Part shown: one piece after another, positions 1-14,688 of the stretch | How the letters are laid out: each line of letters starts with the position of its first letter | Numbering within the stretch: position 1 is the stretch's first letter | Assembly (NCBI RefSeq): GCF_048771995.1 | Contig: NC_133026.1 | Coordinates: 60,699,001 to 60,763,000, forward strand | Reading direction: 5' to 3' | DNA: 64,000 bases | Source: Taeniopygia guttata | Taxonomy: Eukaryota; Chordata; Aves; Passeriformes; Estrildidae | Translations under genes and position numbers: made by a program | Notes under the pieces: model-generated | The model's database searches: none | The model's input: the letters and a program-made list of their open reading frames with translations, nothing else | What the model was told of the DNA's origin: nothing

Positions 1-3000
1 ACATTAGTCTCTGGAGAGACATACCAGCTGTTTCGTGTCCTGATGGGGGTAGGGTGGAAAACAGTTGTATATAGTCTGCACCATCCACTTAAAATTGGAG
101 TATTTTCCCCTTACTTCCCCATACTATTAAAAATCATATACCTGAATGAATATAGGGAATTAGCAATTCACAGAGATGCATTAAGCCCAAATCCTGCACC
201 TCCGAGGTGCAATGCTAAAATAGAAACAGCAGCCTTCTCCTCCTACAGAGTATTAGGAAGAAATAATGATTCTCTTTGATGAAGAAACAGATTAGGAGGG
301 AAATTAAAGTGCAGATTTAATTTCAATAGTAGTGCACCCAAGTCAGCCTGTAAATAAGCCAATCTCACCACCTAAATTAGGCATCAATAGAGAATTAATG
401 CTGACCTTAGGAAAACTTAAGGCCTTAAGAAAAGGGTAGATGAGTGCACCCTTTTCAAACATAAATCTATAATTAACTCTCTCAAAGCCAGATAGGGGTT
501 GATGGCAGGCAAATTTAATTTTAGAAGTATCTAAAGAGTTTTCATCTTACTGAAGGGGCAGGGTTGGCCTTAAAGCTGGGATCCTATTGCTTCTAAACTT
601 TGTGGAAGTCTAAATTTATATTCAGACATTATGACTAGCCTAAATATCTTTAATAAGCTATATCAAGAGCCTGCATTCAGATATCTTATCAAGTTGAAAC
701 ATGCAAAGCTCATCTATAGATCCCAAGGTTTGATTTCCATTAAAAATCCCCTACCAAAAGCTTATAGTACCTGCTAGGAGGTTCTGTTTGGTGTCCTCAT
801 TTCTGTCTCCCAGTGAGTGGTGGTTAGTACAGTACTGAGTCAGAATATGATGTCTCCAGCTCAGCTTGAATCAGCCAGGTAAGGCACAATGCATCTGATC
901 ACTTAGAGCACATAATTATAGCATCCATGAGCAGCTCAGAGGATGCTGGCACTGACAAAGTAGGAAAGGCTAAAAGCATCATATTAAAATGTCATAAAAC
1001 ATTCATTTTACATGATTAGAGAAACCGGTAATTAGCATTTTTCTTTTAGTGCTTGACTTTTTATTCCAACTGCTCTAATCCAGCTTCTTTCCATGGCAAT
1101 TATTGCCAGGAAAGCTGAATTTGGCATTCTTTTCATGTCCACTTTAAAACCTGCTCTGTAATCCGTCAGCTAGGCAGGTCTCACATACAGTATTTGAAGG
1201 TAAGTGTGGCGGCTTTTGCCCTATAGTCAAATTACGTTTATAGTAAGTCTTAATTGTAGGACTATGTCCATACACTATTAAACCATATCAATACGTTTAT
1301 TCTCTGTTAGTCTAGATTTATCTTGCCAAGGCTGAAGCTTTGTGTAAAAGGACTGACCCCAGGAGTGCATATGTCAAGCTGAATTAAGGAAGAGGGAAAA
1401 AAATAGAGCCATATCTAAACTTCCTTAGAATAATAGGATGCTGATTAAATTGTTAGAAAGTTAAATAAACAAGCGATGTTTTTTTTTTGTGTTATTGTCC
1501 TTTGAATGCCTCAGACTTCCACTGACCTGAGCTGTCTCTGAAGGTGAGGAGGAGAAATGGCCATTGCTGGAGGGCACATAGATTTCAGGAGGCAGCCGCC
1601 CTGCCAAAGCTTTCTGAGTGACATTGGGTAAGTCGCTGAACCCTGGGGCATTTTGACATCTCATTTCCATCAAACTAATTGAGTTGTTGTAGGAGTAAAT
1701 AGAGAACAGAGTCCGTGACTCCTGCAGCAGAAGGACAAGCTAAGGTCTGCTTCAATAGGCAGGGCAAGCAGCCACATTACTCCAGCCAAGAGCCGTGCTG
1801 GGACCCTGGGCTGGTCTCCTGGAGAGCAGGCACCAGCACCATCCTGCCAGGAGCACGGACAGAAAACCTTGGTCAGGAAGCTCTATGAAACAAGTTATCA
1901 CATGGCTTTGGCTGTGCACTGTTTCAAGAGAAAAAGACAAAAGCCATCAATTAATCCCCAAATCTTCCGACCAAGAAAGGGTCAGGTACTATTTAGACTG
2001 GGGTAACATGGCCATGTCTGTGCCACAGCCACAGAACCACTGCTGTGAGGGGCAGAGAGAGGTACTTCAGAGGCTTAAGCCATCATCCATCCTTTTTTGG
2101 GGTCATCACTTCTTGGTTTGGCTTTAAGAGAACAATTTACGTTCATGATTTGCAAACTGCTTGCCACCTTTCACATCCCCGAGGAGGCAATACTAAACTC
2201 TCAAAGCCCTTAATGTAGCAAGATTTCCTTGCACTTAAGCTAAATTTTGGCTTTTTTAATGTAATTTCTGCCCCTGCTGTGCTCTGACTGTCAGCCCTCA
2301 TTATGTGAGTTGTGCTAACCAAGAGTCAGTGGCTCCAGCCACCCACGGCTGAACTGCCTCCACACCACTGGAAAGCCATGCAGCCACCTTTGCGTGGCAC
2401 AATGCTCCAGCCACTGTCTCCACTCCCCAGCAAGTGTGTTACCTTGGGGACAGCCCCACAATCACCCACAGACATGGATTTTGGTCTGGAATTGACTTAA
2501 CCTTCAAGCTGCCCTTAGCGGGTAACCCTGGTCAAGTGTAGGACTGTCTGCATCCCCTCACCATGACCCCCAGCCACTTAGAAAAACAACAGGCATCCTT
2601 CCTCATACATGTCCTTTTTAGCACTCCCCCACTAACCTGCTTTTGTTCTTTCCTGAACCCCTGCAGAGCTATCAATCTCTCTCTGACAAAAAGTGTCAAT
2701 TTTTCCAACTACAGCAAAGTCATACAGAAATGCAATAGCATTTCTTGGCTCATTAATAATTCCAGAGAGGTAGCGACATTTTTCCTCTTTTGCATGATTG
2801 ACAAGCTGGTTTTTAGTTTCATATTAAATACCATAGGTAGACATTAACTAGCTAAACAAAGATACTCTTATTTCCCTAAAATGATGCTTTATATATTTCA
2901 AGTTCCAATCACCTTTCTGGTGCAACATGAATTCCTAATAAAACCATTAACTAATAAATGATCCTCTTTGATATGTTAGTAAGAAGCCTCAATATGTCCG

Positions 3001-6000
3001 TGTGCTGCCATAAAGCTCTAGAGAAACTTAGAAAGATGCTTGCATTATTTACTTATAAAAGGATCTCGCCAGTATTTGAGGAAGAAAAACATGGAAATCA
3101 ATATCAAGGAACATAAACACAAACAAGGAAGATATTCAATTAAGCCACAGTTGAAAAGTTCCTTCTCCAATGAGTACATGGTGTGCAGCCAAAAGCCTAT
3201 TTTTATACTACAGAAAATATTTAAGTGAGCGCATCTGCAATAGGCTTCTGTGGGAACATATATGGGGGGATCTTGTTCACACAGCGCACTCAGGTGGATT
3301 CCTGTTCAGACAGCAGACTTCCAGAGCATTGCAAGGGGCTTCTGCCCACCACCCCTGCCACACACCACTACAGAAAACTGTTACAGCCTGGCTTCCCAGC
3401 ATTTTCAAGATCTCTACACATATGGCCATGGCTTTTCCTATTGCCTGTCTGGTTTTGCTGAAAGGGAGCGTGACTTCCTACATGTCAGCTTTCCCCCACT
3501 ACTTCCCTGTGGCAAGCAGGCAAAGGTATGGCTACATCTTTTTGCCAAATCTTGCATCTGCTGAATGTATCTGAGGAGAGTGCTTGCCTTGTTCTCCTCC
3601 ACCACACCCTCTCCTTTCGGTAGCCCCTGGCCCTCCACCTGTCCTGGCATCCTGGATGGATATGAAGGGCCCCTGCATTACAAGCAGCTCCCCAGCAGCT
3701 GAAATTATTCCAAAAAAGCCAACTGCAATGCAATGCCCAGAGGAAACAGCAATTCTTGACAGATACCATCTCCTGCCTTCAGATACAATGTCAGCAGTGC
3801 ACTTTGCTTATCTTAGTGACTGATAAGAGGAAGTGGCAAGGTAATGTTGGACCTTACAGGAAAAACCTGAAGAGTAAAACTTTCACAGCTGAGCAAAACC
3901 AGCCCCTTTTAGTCCTTCTTCTCTTTAGCTTGCAGAAATTGTGAGCTCTGTAAATGTTTTCAATAGGCTGCAATTCCTTTTTGTGCAATTATAAATATTT
4001 TAACATATGACATCAGTACAATATGTTTTCATTGTGTTTAGAGATCTTTAATTAGGATGGGGCCTGAGTTCTCCTTGCTGCCTTTGGTACTTGGACTTGG
4101 CAACCAAATTTGTTTTGTCTCAACTTACTGTTCTTTCTTTCAGTGCAGAAGGAGCAACACGCACTTTTTTATTTATTGTTCTTGATAATTGGCTTCATTT
4201 TCAGTCAGAACTGATCTGATCATCATGGAAAAAGAAATAAAACACATAAAAAAACCATTAAGGGATATTTATCTCCAAGTTAGAAGGGTAGTGAAAATAT
4301 CCAGAAGGATGAGATAAGTGGTATTTCTAATCTAACGGACAAAGTCCCCACTTAAACATCTACAGACGATGATACAGCTTTCAAATGCAACTATTTATGT
4401 CCTTTTATTTCTGGACTTTGCACTTAATACAGCAGTTAATTTATAGCAAGCAAAGGCAGAATTTACAGGACTGCAATAAACCAGGAGCCCATTCCTGACA
4501 TAAAAGGAGTCAGTGACACACTGTCCGTTCTCTCTCCATCACACGGGCCATAGCTGCACGCTGGCTCACACCTGGACAACATCACCAGCGGCAGTGCTGG
4601 GCCACCCCAGGTATCCACCACCCCTTCTCCAAGAAGTGTGTTCCACCCCATCCAGTTGCTCCAAAAAGCCCTCAATGCCCTCTAAGTGACAAGTCCCATC
4701 ACCTTGAAGCCATACTGGGAAACTTTGGGATTATTCATCCTGTAGCTGGAGCCCCTGTGTGCTGCTTAGTAAAGTGAGAAGTGCCAGCAAAGGGGACTTT
4801 CCATGGCTTAATATTTCCTGGTAATGGCTTAGGTGACAAGCAGGCCCAGAGGCTGGGTAGAGGGGACTGCTTCACTGGGACTTAAATGAATATGGGCAGG
4901 AAACTTCTGTTTGGGTACATCTGACTACCAGAATTAGTCTACAACTTTTGCTTGCTTATTTGTGGTCATCGAAATTGAGCTGCTGCACCACATTATTAGT
5001 CAAGGCTGATACTAAAACAACTGAATCTCTAGAACATGGAAACAAGCTAGTTAGAATGAAAGATTACAAATTAGTAAAGTACATGGAGTAAGAATGCAAC
5101 TCCCTTTGCCAGCCAATACAGGAAGGACAACTGTTTTCTTCCCTGTAAGCAAGCTGATCAGGGATGCTAAGAAGAGCTCCATTTGCTCTTGAGAGAGAGA
5201 GGCTTTTAAAGGAGATTTAAATGTATTAACTAGCATACCAAGATGCTTTATGAAAAATCCTGGCAATAGAATTACTGAGGTTGACAGCACATTCAAAGTG
5301 AGAAATTAAATCATAAATTGTGTTCCCTGTCTAATCCCATTCATTTCAATCAGTACAAGAGCAAAACTTGTCACAGAAAGAAAAAAAACTAAACTATCAT
5401 GATGCTTGGGGACTTTCTGGTTCTTTCCTTGATGTCTCCTAGAGGCATCGAGAGGAAGTTTCATCCTCTGATTCAGCCAACTGCCCAAAGACTGCATGTA
5501 CCTGGGCCTGATTATCTGCTTCCTGCCTGACTTCAGGCACATCAACTCATGGTCTGATCCAGAAACAGCAATTGCAAGCATTTAAGCAGGACATGGGCTC
5601 TTTATGTCTCTGTAAGACCCACAGTAAGAACCAGAGAGCCCAGCTGGGCACCACATAGCCCTGGAGCTAGGGAAGTTGCTGAGTCGCCACAACTTCATTT
5701 TTCAAAGCAGCCCAACCCAAAGAGAGGTAGGACCTGTTAGCCATGGAGCCAAACCAGTAAAGCATCCCAATCCCTATCCCTATGCACAAGACCAGCCTCT
5801 CCCAGCTAACGTAGCTCCTTTCTTTTCTCTGAGCACAGCGCGGTGGCCGTCTCCAGGCCAGCAGTTAACATTTACCTAGGGAGTGGTTTTCTCTGCCTCC
5901 AGTCTGATGGAATTCAAGGTGTCCACTGCCACAGAAAGCAGTCTAACCATCTGAACCTGGGTGCTTGGAAAAAAGGAGACAGCACATTACAACCACAGAT

Positions 6001-9000
6001 GGACACCAAGAGCTGAACTCAGTAATCTGTACAGAGTGCCTGGGAAATCAAAGCTTACAGCGTGTTCTCCTGGAAAAAGAACAGTGCTGCAAATGTAACA
6101 AAAATACACACACCGGGTCTCTTTGAATTAAAAGAAAGGATTTCACAATACAGCATTAAATGCAAAAATATGACATGTGAAAGTACTGAAGTAGTAACAT
6201 GAAAGAGATGGATATTTACATTTTAAAATCTCCAACTGTTACACAACTTTTACAATTGTTTTTTTCTTTATGGATACAAAATTTGCATACAGAAGAGGGA
6301 AAATGTTTGGGGGATAAAAACAAGGAGGAGTAACATGATCCTCAGTTCAGATCTTCCTCGAAGAATTGAAAGAAACCAGAAGGAAAGCAAGCAGAGGCAA
6401 AGCTTCCAACAATACTGTGAGTTACTCAGTAAAAGTCTTCAGGAGCACATGTCTTTGAAGTACCACGGGGAAGGCTCAATCCTATTACAGCCCTCCTGAG
6501 GAAGTGTTAATCTTCTAGACAAAGAAACCAAGGCTCACTTTTTATGAACTCCCATGTACTTTTGATTGCTTCTGGCTTAGTTTATTTGTTTCTTTAAGGC
6601 TCATCAAACCTGATTTTTTTCCTGAACCACTAAACCTACAGTTCAACTCAAAGGCAAATGGAAGCTGCTATGAAAAATCAGGCCACTTTCTTTTGGGAAG
6701 GGTGAATTTATGGGCCTGTATTCTACTGTTATTGATGAAAAGCCAGCATTGTGGAAATCAATAAAACAGCCTATTGCCAAAAATGGCACTAGTACTAGGA
6801 CTGCATTCTTGATTTAGAAATTGCTGGCTATGATTTAAAAAAAAAAAAAAAAGGCAGAAAAGAAGACAAAATGTATGTTTTGTGAAAATGCATGTTTTGT
6901 GGGTTCATAAAAAAGGCAGAGTGCTAGGAGATAAGCTATACTGATAAACTGTAATACTTTTAGGTTGGAATTATAAAGGATTCAAGGTTTATATTTCTGG
7001 TGCTTTAGATTGAATTTATGATAAATAAACCAAAGTTAGTATAACATCATGGCACTGTCTGTTGGTGAAAATTTATAAATCTCCCCGTTCATTAGGATTA
7101 CTGCTATTACTTTAGGGGGAGGGCAATCAAATCCAAACTCTGGTTTTTTTGGGCTTTGTTTTTTTTTTTTTTATCTTCCAGAGACAGATGAACAGCTTTT
7201 GGTTGGGGATTTTTTTTTTTTTTGGTATGAAAACCAATTACTGGTCTTGACTGAAGTTGAATTCAATTCTTTTTTTTTGATGTTTTGCAGCGCACTTCTG
7301 AGCAGCTTTTGCAAGCTATGAGTAGAGTAGAGCATTTTCAGTCCCTCCAACAAAACAAAAAAATTATTTGTAAGCTCATTACTACCAGAATAACAGCACA
7401 AATACGACTCACACAGTTTGTTCTTGCAACAATGATGAAGAAAATTCACAGTATGAGCAAGGGGAAAATCGCAGTGAACAGTTTCTGATTTATACAATCA
7501 GGTTTTTTTTTTTTTAAATTTAGATGTGGATACATTGCATCGGATGTTTTTCAACATCTCCACGTTCTTGCAGATAGGTTGGCAAAACCAAAAGGCAAGC
7601 TGTCCCAGAGGGCAGCACACATCTTATAGAAACCTGTACTCCTGCTCAGGAGGCCTTCACAATGGGATAAAAGAATTGAAAGTAATTTTGCATTTCTCCC
7701 TCCTTTGCAAGGATCAGTGATGCCATCTTCACCCTTGCTCTCAGTGACCAGGGTATTGGCTGCCTGTGGTTTGCCCACTGTTTCCCCCAGAGCCCAGCCT
7801 TGCTCTCAGGATGTGCATCATCCTGCCTCTCAACCAACAAGAAATGCTGCACGCAGCCAAACCATGGAGGAGAAGGATCTGTGACTTCAGTATGGATTCT
7901 ACCTGGTATCCAACACTAGGGCCAAGACTTAAAACTCAGCAACTGCATTTGCTGTGGCACTACTGCTGTTGTGCACGCACATCGCAAGCTGCTGCAGAGT
8001 AAGTAGAGAAAAAATGCACCATGGAATTTAATTATTACATTAATTTGATTTTGTTCAACAGCAAAAGGGAATAAAAAAAGACATACGAGAGCAGCTTCAG
8101 TCGTAAACAAGGAGCGTATCCCATTTTGGACCGGCTCACGTGCTGTGTATGGCACAATACGTAGTTTTCTTCTTTTTGTTTGTTGTTTTCAGTTTAGGTT
8201 TTATCCAATTATATATCTATTGTGTGACAGGCCTGGCATGAGAGATCCCATTTACAGGAAATATTTCTGAGATCACAGGCCCTGCAGGCTAAATGCAAAC
8301 ACTGGAGCAGATGGTAACTGATCCAGTAGAGCTGTACCTAGGGGTGCTGGAAGGGGGAAAAGACTTGGAAAGTAAAGCTGCTAACAAAATAACCTCACAT
8401 TATTAAAAACTACAACCAAATCAGCCCAGCAAGCAGCTAGGGACCTCATTAAGGATGCCTCTGACCACTGCTGCCGACCTGCTTGTGGCAGGGAGCCGGG
8501 GTGGGAGGGAGGACAGGCAAAAGAAGGTGCTTGCTTATGGAATGACTTGCTACCTGCCCAAGAGCAGAGCAAAGGGGGGTGTTCTGCCCATTGGGCAATC
8601 ACCATTGAACAGAGGTGAAAGTTGCAGAGGAGAAACAAGAGAGCTAAATGCCAATCCACTCTTTAACACAGTCGTTCCCAGGCTCTCCCTCTGGCACGGC
8701 TGCAGGATGCCGAGACCAGCCCGGTGAGACTAATTCCCTTCCCTCCCTAAAACATACAATGTCTGCGTCCAGCCAGCTTGCTGATGCTCCTTTTCAAGCA
8801 GGTGCCCTCTAGACTGCAATGCTTCTTGGGTTCACAAAGCTGTGCTGAGGCTGGGTCAGCAGGAGGAAGAGCTGACCAGGACAACAGGCAACTTCATTGC
8901 ACAGGTGAGCTCAGGTGCTGCAAACGGCATTTATCCTGGGGAACAGTGCAGAATAAAGAAGGAAGCTTGCATATGCTCCCTTTCTTGCAGCAAAAAAAAA

Positions 9001-10000
9001 AACCAACAAACCCTTTTGATGATAAATCTGTATTTATACTAGGGTTGTAGAAGTGCTGTGACAAGAAATCACAGCCCTAATGAACCAAACAGCTGCAGGA
9101 AAATTCAACCACAGCCCTGCAGAAACAGGTAACTCTGTCTCCCCATATATTTAAGTAGCATCTATCACAGTACATTTCCAATCTTGATGATACTATGACA
9201 GTATCTCAGTATACTGACTGTCTTTAACCTGGTTTTGAACACACGAGGGGAAACTCAGAGAGTCTGGATGATAAAAGTGAGATTCCAGACCAGTAAATGG
9301 GAACAGCTGACCAAAGCCCTTGAGAAACACTGACTCATTCACAATCAGTATTTCAAAGGTTGGTAAAAGTTACATCATTTCATAAGGCAGAGTGCAAAAT
9401 ATCAGCTTAAGTACTTCACCTACTTTATTTTCTGGAGAGGGACTAATTATAACCACTTAAAACACATCAATTGTACTGTTTCATCCTTACTAAGTAGGGT
9501 TTCATTAAGCTAAAGGTGATCCCTCACCTATGTGTTTTTTGTCACTTCTGTTCTTGTCCCTTTGTTCACTGTCTGCTTCTCACTCATTTGAGGACTTATC
9601 CTTCTGCACTTTTTCACAGAGCAAACAAGCAGATTTGCTCTGATTTTCCTTGCAGACGATGCCCCCCAAGCCACGGGGGAGTCCCCAAGGCTCCTTCTCA
9701 CAGTGGTCAACTGCTTTTTTGTTCGAAGCAGGGCACAGCATCCAGCTGAGACTTCCCCAGCGTGGAGTCACTGTATAAAGGTTTCTTCACACGTCTTGCA
9801 TCTCACTCCCCTCATGTGACTTTTTCACCCTTTGGAATGCAAAAATAAGCCTTGATTTACATGAACAGTCCAATTTTACCAGGGTCCTCTAAAACAAACC
9901 TTCCGCTGCTGCTGAACCCTGTTTAAATCAAGAGGCCTTCACATGGGTGAAGATGTCTTAAAGAAAGATCGGGATGTAACTCTGTCACAATTATTATGAT
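1..10000 (-). other. BCL2: BCL2 large intron, distal segment
   Basis: By the known structure of BCL2, everything left of 32446 is the very large intron between the two coding exons (over 100 kb in mammals). This segment is AT-rich and full of short random ORFs on both strands, none resembling a protein I know. It contains a MIR-like SINE remnant near 1603-1710 and homopolymer runs such as A at about 6838-6852 and T at about 7157-7171, 7209-7222 and 7503-7515. I see no convincing exon, RNA gene or promoter. Confidence 0.75.
1603..1710 (+). repeat. MIR-like SINE remnant
   Basis: The order of GACATTGGGTAAGTCGCTGA, a CATTTTGACATCTCATTTCC block and GAGTTGTTGTAGGAGTAAAT follows the core and 3' part of MIR SINEs as I remember the consensus. 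It is diverged and without clear ends. Ancient SINE remnants of this type occur in amniote genomes. Alignment to the consensus would decide. Confidence 0.5.
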
Positions 10001-10740
10001 TTGGTAACATTTAGCAGCTGTGTTTTTTTGGTGCAGACATCAGTTTATAGCTGAAACTGTTCCTTTAATTTTTTTGCAAGAGTGTTTCACTATTTTTTTG
10101 GTCATTGTTGTTTCCTGGACTCCTAAATATAGCCAAGTGGAATAACTAGCACCTCTGTAAACTGTTGGTTAAATGCCACACTGAGTTTCATTTTGGTCTC
10201 TAAAAGGCCGTTTAAAACACATCAGACTTGCAGAGCTCAAAATTTAGGAAATTATTTACATTCTGGGAATAACTTCTAAGATTTCCGCAGGCTTTTCTGC
10301 CTTTAATACACATTAATGCTATTCCCACCAAATAAAAGCGTGGACTGAAAAATACCAGGTATCAAAATAAATGGCACTTCAAAGTTTAAGAAACACAATT
10401 GAGAAACAAAAAACTGTAAAGGTTGCTCTGCTGTCCTGAGGTATTTTGTCACCAGGGTGCTAAACAGCAAGTAGTCTGCTTCAGGCTTCACGGGACATTT
10501 CAGGCAAAAGGCAAACTCACTGGTGGCAAATGAAGTCACTGCTGCTCTTAACCCTACGGAGCTGAGCTCATCTATGTCATTATTTAGTATAAAGATGCAA
10601 TACTTCAAAACTAAAAATGCCATGGAACTGAATGCCACATTCCTGCTGGAAGGGGAAGTAAGGCATCCATCCCTCTTGTGTTTATGTGCCACAAGGTATA
10701 AGACGGTGAATGACACTGCCGTTGGACACAAGGCCAGGAG

Positions 10741-10820
10741 TTATGGAGTCACAGGTTGGAAAAGGCCCCCAAGATCACCCAGCCCAACCACCACGAATCA
10801 CTCACCCCATCCTGAAACAG
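10741..10820 (-). mobile_element. Diverged CR1 LINE 3' end
   Basis: The block GGTTGGAAAAGGCCCCCAAG followed by ATCACCCAGCCCAACC matches the CR1 tail on the minus strand. The terminal ATTCTATGATTCT repeats are degraded, so this is an older copy. It lies in the BCL2 intron. Confidence 0.7.
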
Positions 10821-11049
10821 AATCTCACACACACCAGAAAGCTGGTGTATGGGGATCAGTATTGAAAAACATAGTAAGTCCTCAGAGATTCAGATGCCTG
10901 TGCTACATCCCTTTACTCCAAAGTCATTTGAAATAATGGAAGCTCTGGAGTCCCTCTGAGAATAAGACTGTCTGACCCACAGGGAGTAGAACTTGCTTAT
11001 TTACTCGTTTTCTGTCAACATTTAAAAGGAATCATCATTCTCAATCTGC

Positions 11050-11110
11050 AGCAGCTAAGCTGTTTGCCTAAGGTCAGAGAGTGAATTAACGTTAAACTAG
11101 ATTACACAGT
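11050..11110 (-). repeat. Possible MIR-like SINE remnant
   Basis: TAAGCTGTTTGCCTAAGGTC followed by AGAGAGTGAATTAAC resembles the complement of the MIR core (the segment usually reading like TGACTTGCCCAAGGTCACACAG). The match is short and weak. Confidence 0.3.
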
Positions 11111-14100
11111 ATCGTAGCTCCCATTCCTGTGGTCAACCAGCTACCATCTGATTAGGTCACCTCAGCACATTTAATTTAAAAAGAATGTTGAATCTAACAC
11201 TTTGCCGAAGAAGTGCTTGGGTCTTCAACAAAAAGTCATGTGAAAGCGAGAGAGGGAACAATAAACAAGAAAGCTTCCTACGTCTCAGTTACTTGCAAGT
11301 CCAAAGAGACAAAGAGTAATTCAAAGTCCTGAAATACTGCCATTTGTTGCAGAAAAAGTCACATAAAAACTCTTGGCTTTTGGGGCAGAACTGCAGCCCA
11401 CAAGGCCTGATGATTGCTGCAGCTCAGGGCCAGGGGAAGCAGCTTTGGGGAGGCAGAGCTTTGGGGAGGTTCAGTAGTTCCTCTCCCATAGCCCCAGTCC
11501 TTCCTCCTGCCACACTACAGCCTGCCCAGAGACAAGGTGTTATGGAAATTAGGTAGAATGAATACCACTCAAAATTACTTCTTGTATTTTTCAGCTTTAA
11601 AATGAGCAAAGGGGCTGCAGGACCTCTCCAGACTTCCACATGGAGAGCCTCTCAGAAACACCAACCATCCTGTGCTGGAAGAAGACTGGAAAGGTTTTAA
11701 ATGATGAACTGCATTCCTCTTCCAGGTGCTGATGAAACCCGTAACACCAAAACAATTAAGATATTTTCTAATTTTTTTTTATATTTGCTGAAAGAGCTGG
11801 AGCTTCTCAAAAGACAAGAAACACATGTTTTTGCAAGGCCCAGCTATTCCTTCTGTTACCATTAGCAAAGCAGCAAATAGCTGCCTGCCTAAACAAAACT
11901 GCAGCACTCCACAAATGAGCACTTGTACTCCTGCACTTTTAATATTCTCAAAGCATCCTGACTCTGAATTTGTACTTTGAAGCAGCAGGAAACATACGAC
12001 AATTTTTCTGAAAATTCTATGTCATTTGCTGACAGTTCCAAACATCAACTAGCCTTCTGTACCTGTGTGGTTATTTAAACAAAGCTTGTTCAGTTTGCCT
12101 GCCAAGCTCAGTGCTTCTGAAGTCACCATTCAGACAACCACTACGTAACATAAACTGTGACGACAGGTTTTCAGCAGGCCCAAACCAAGCCTGCAGCACA
12201 TCCACAGAGCCCACTGAAAGAGCACAGCTCAGCTTCATGTGGGATTACTGAACAGCAACTATTTATGAATTCTTCCACAAGTTGCCACTTTTTGCTCTGC
12301 AATAAGATTGCTCTGTTCCTCTTCAGCCAAAACCAGTGCTGCACTACCCGAAAGACTATTGAGGGGCAATGTGGCCTCTTTCCAAAAGAAAAAGACTACT
12401 GGTTTATGGACTTGTTCTGGAGCAACTGCTCTTCCATACCTATTTCTGAATAACACATGAGTAGAAAAATCATGGGATATCTACGTCATCAAAAATGTCA
12501 AGCTATAGTCTAGTGGAATATGTTAGTCACTGATGCACAGGTCATTACAAATATGAACAGTGCAGGTTAACTAACACTCCTGGATGAGCTGCATAAAAAG
12601 CTGTTAAGAAATTGGAACAGTCACTACAAAACCTTAAAGACCAGAGTTTCTGCTGGCAGAGCCACCACGTGTTTTCCAAAGGAGATCTCCCTGTGGTATC
12701 ATCTTTCATCTGTGATGGTGTGTATACATATGTACAGGGCTGCATTTCAATCAAATAAATGATAATTATGTACTTAAATAAGCTTTTCTTAATGGTCAGG
12801 CAGCAAAGAAAAAGAATGTATTCATCCATCTATGCAATGTGGTCTCTGCTCATGAAAATCAGAGGCTTCATAGTTGCATGAGGGGAGGCTATGGGATGCC
12901 TTTACACTTGTACACTTCCCCTGGCTCTAAAAGGTCTTAAAAAGCTCTACAAGCTCTACAGCTCTGGTGGTAATTTTGCCAACCAGTTTTATTAAGCCTC
13001 TCCTCCAAACTCCCACACAGCAGGAGTATCCAGCTTGCATCCGCATCTTGTGTGCTAACATGGAAAAGAGCTTGAGAGATACTGCTACACCCACAGCTGT
13101 TTTCCGTGAATCTGAAGAACACAATCAGCTTAAATGTTTCTTTGAAGATAGACCATCCTTTTCCTGTGGCCTAATTTAGACTCAACATTACAAGCACATA
13201 AAGCTAAAACTGGAAAATCAGTCATAATTAAACTTGTAAAATGTAGAATCCATTTTTCATGAAACAATCTCAAATTCTGCTTTATCCCTTCCTCATTCAG
13301 ACAGTTGCCTACTTCAAATGGAAAACATTACAGCAATGACCTACTCAGTTATGAACTCCGGCATTTCTGATCTGTATCAAGTAGGACACTACCCGGGGTG
13401 AAAAAAGATGGCTTCGAATCTGACTCAAATTGTACCAAGGTCAAGTGAGAGCCTGCTGGGACTGGGATGATGTCCACAAGGACTGGAGGTCTTCTGAGAC
13501 AAGAGCATGAGTGCAGAAGAGTGCAGAGGCAATAGGAGCAGGACAGTAACCATTGGTCTTTCAGTGAAAACAAGCAGCTGTTGGGTGTTAGGATAAGCTG
13601 CTAAATAATGCTGTTTACTGCCAGTGAGTAAGCAGTTTCAGGGCATGCTTGGTAGAGGAAGTGTCATAGTGGCAACAATTTTGAAGCATGCAACATCTTC
13701 GATGCAGCAGGAGAAACCAGGGCTGTGATATACTCAATAACCTGTTTGCCTCAGGGCCCAGCTGACAATAACACCTCCATACAAAGGCCGGTGTGCAAAG
13801 AGCTCCCAAAATGCCACAAGACAAGAAGTCTTAATGGGTCCTTACAAAACCTGGGAACTGTGCTATCCATTCTTCAGCACCATCTGCTGGTACCATACCT
13901 AGCATCAAACTGGTTATCTGCCTGCAGGCCACAGCCAGCTGCCACTTGCCCATTCCTCCAAGACAACCATGGACCCCACTAAGTATAGGGTCCCTCTGTC
14001 ACTAACAACAAGGCGGATAAATCCCAATGACACTGCTGGAACTCACCAAACTCCTTCCCATGCTGAGACATCTAAAGCTTAGACTTGAACCATCTTGATA

Positions 14101-14653
14101 CCAGGGATAAAGGCTATTCCGGCTCAAGAAATGAGATGATGTATTCCCATGATCAAGGAGTTCCTGACCATACGTGTGACACTGACCTATAAATATCCTT
14201 GGCTCTGCTGACCAGAGTGCTATCTGACAAGTGCTATCTCTCTTCCTCTTCACACCTTTATCACCTGTTGGTCTTCAGTCACATCTAAGTGGCATCATAA
14301 CACTGCAGTGACTTAGATGGCACTGCTTGACTCATTCTAGAGTGGCTTCAGGAGGACAAGAGTCCAAGTGCAAGGCACAGCAGCACCCCCAAGGATGAAC
14401 CCACACTAATCACATGCAAACAGACTGGGCTTTCATGGGGGAAGTGCAGACCACTCCAGCTGAGCCTCCCCGGATTGGAAAGGTTTGTGTCTCACCATGC
14501 AAGCTCTGAGCAGCACTCAGGAAAACAGCCCCCAGCAAATACTGCAAGTGCAGGTCACAGCTGGTTAGGCTGCTTCTGGAAAGCAAAGCAGTTGAAGGAA
14601 ATATTCCCATTAATAGAAAGAGGCTTTCTGGGGCCACGTGGACAGTTCTGGAG

Positions 14654-14688
14654 ACCAGAGTCAGTACAATGCACCAGAGTCAGTACAA
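14654..14688 (+). repeat. Short tandem duplication
   Basis: ACCAGAGTCAGTACAA occurs twice with a period of 19 bp. It lies in the BCL2 intron and no function is suggested. Confidence 0.85.

Noticed and set aside
10303..10731. 142-codon minus ORF and overlapping plus ORF
   Set aside because: Length is within chance for six frames of 64 kb. Composition is unremarkable, and the plus-strand ORF runs into a CR1 tail.
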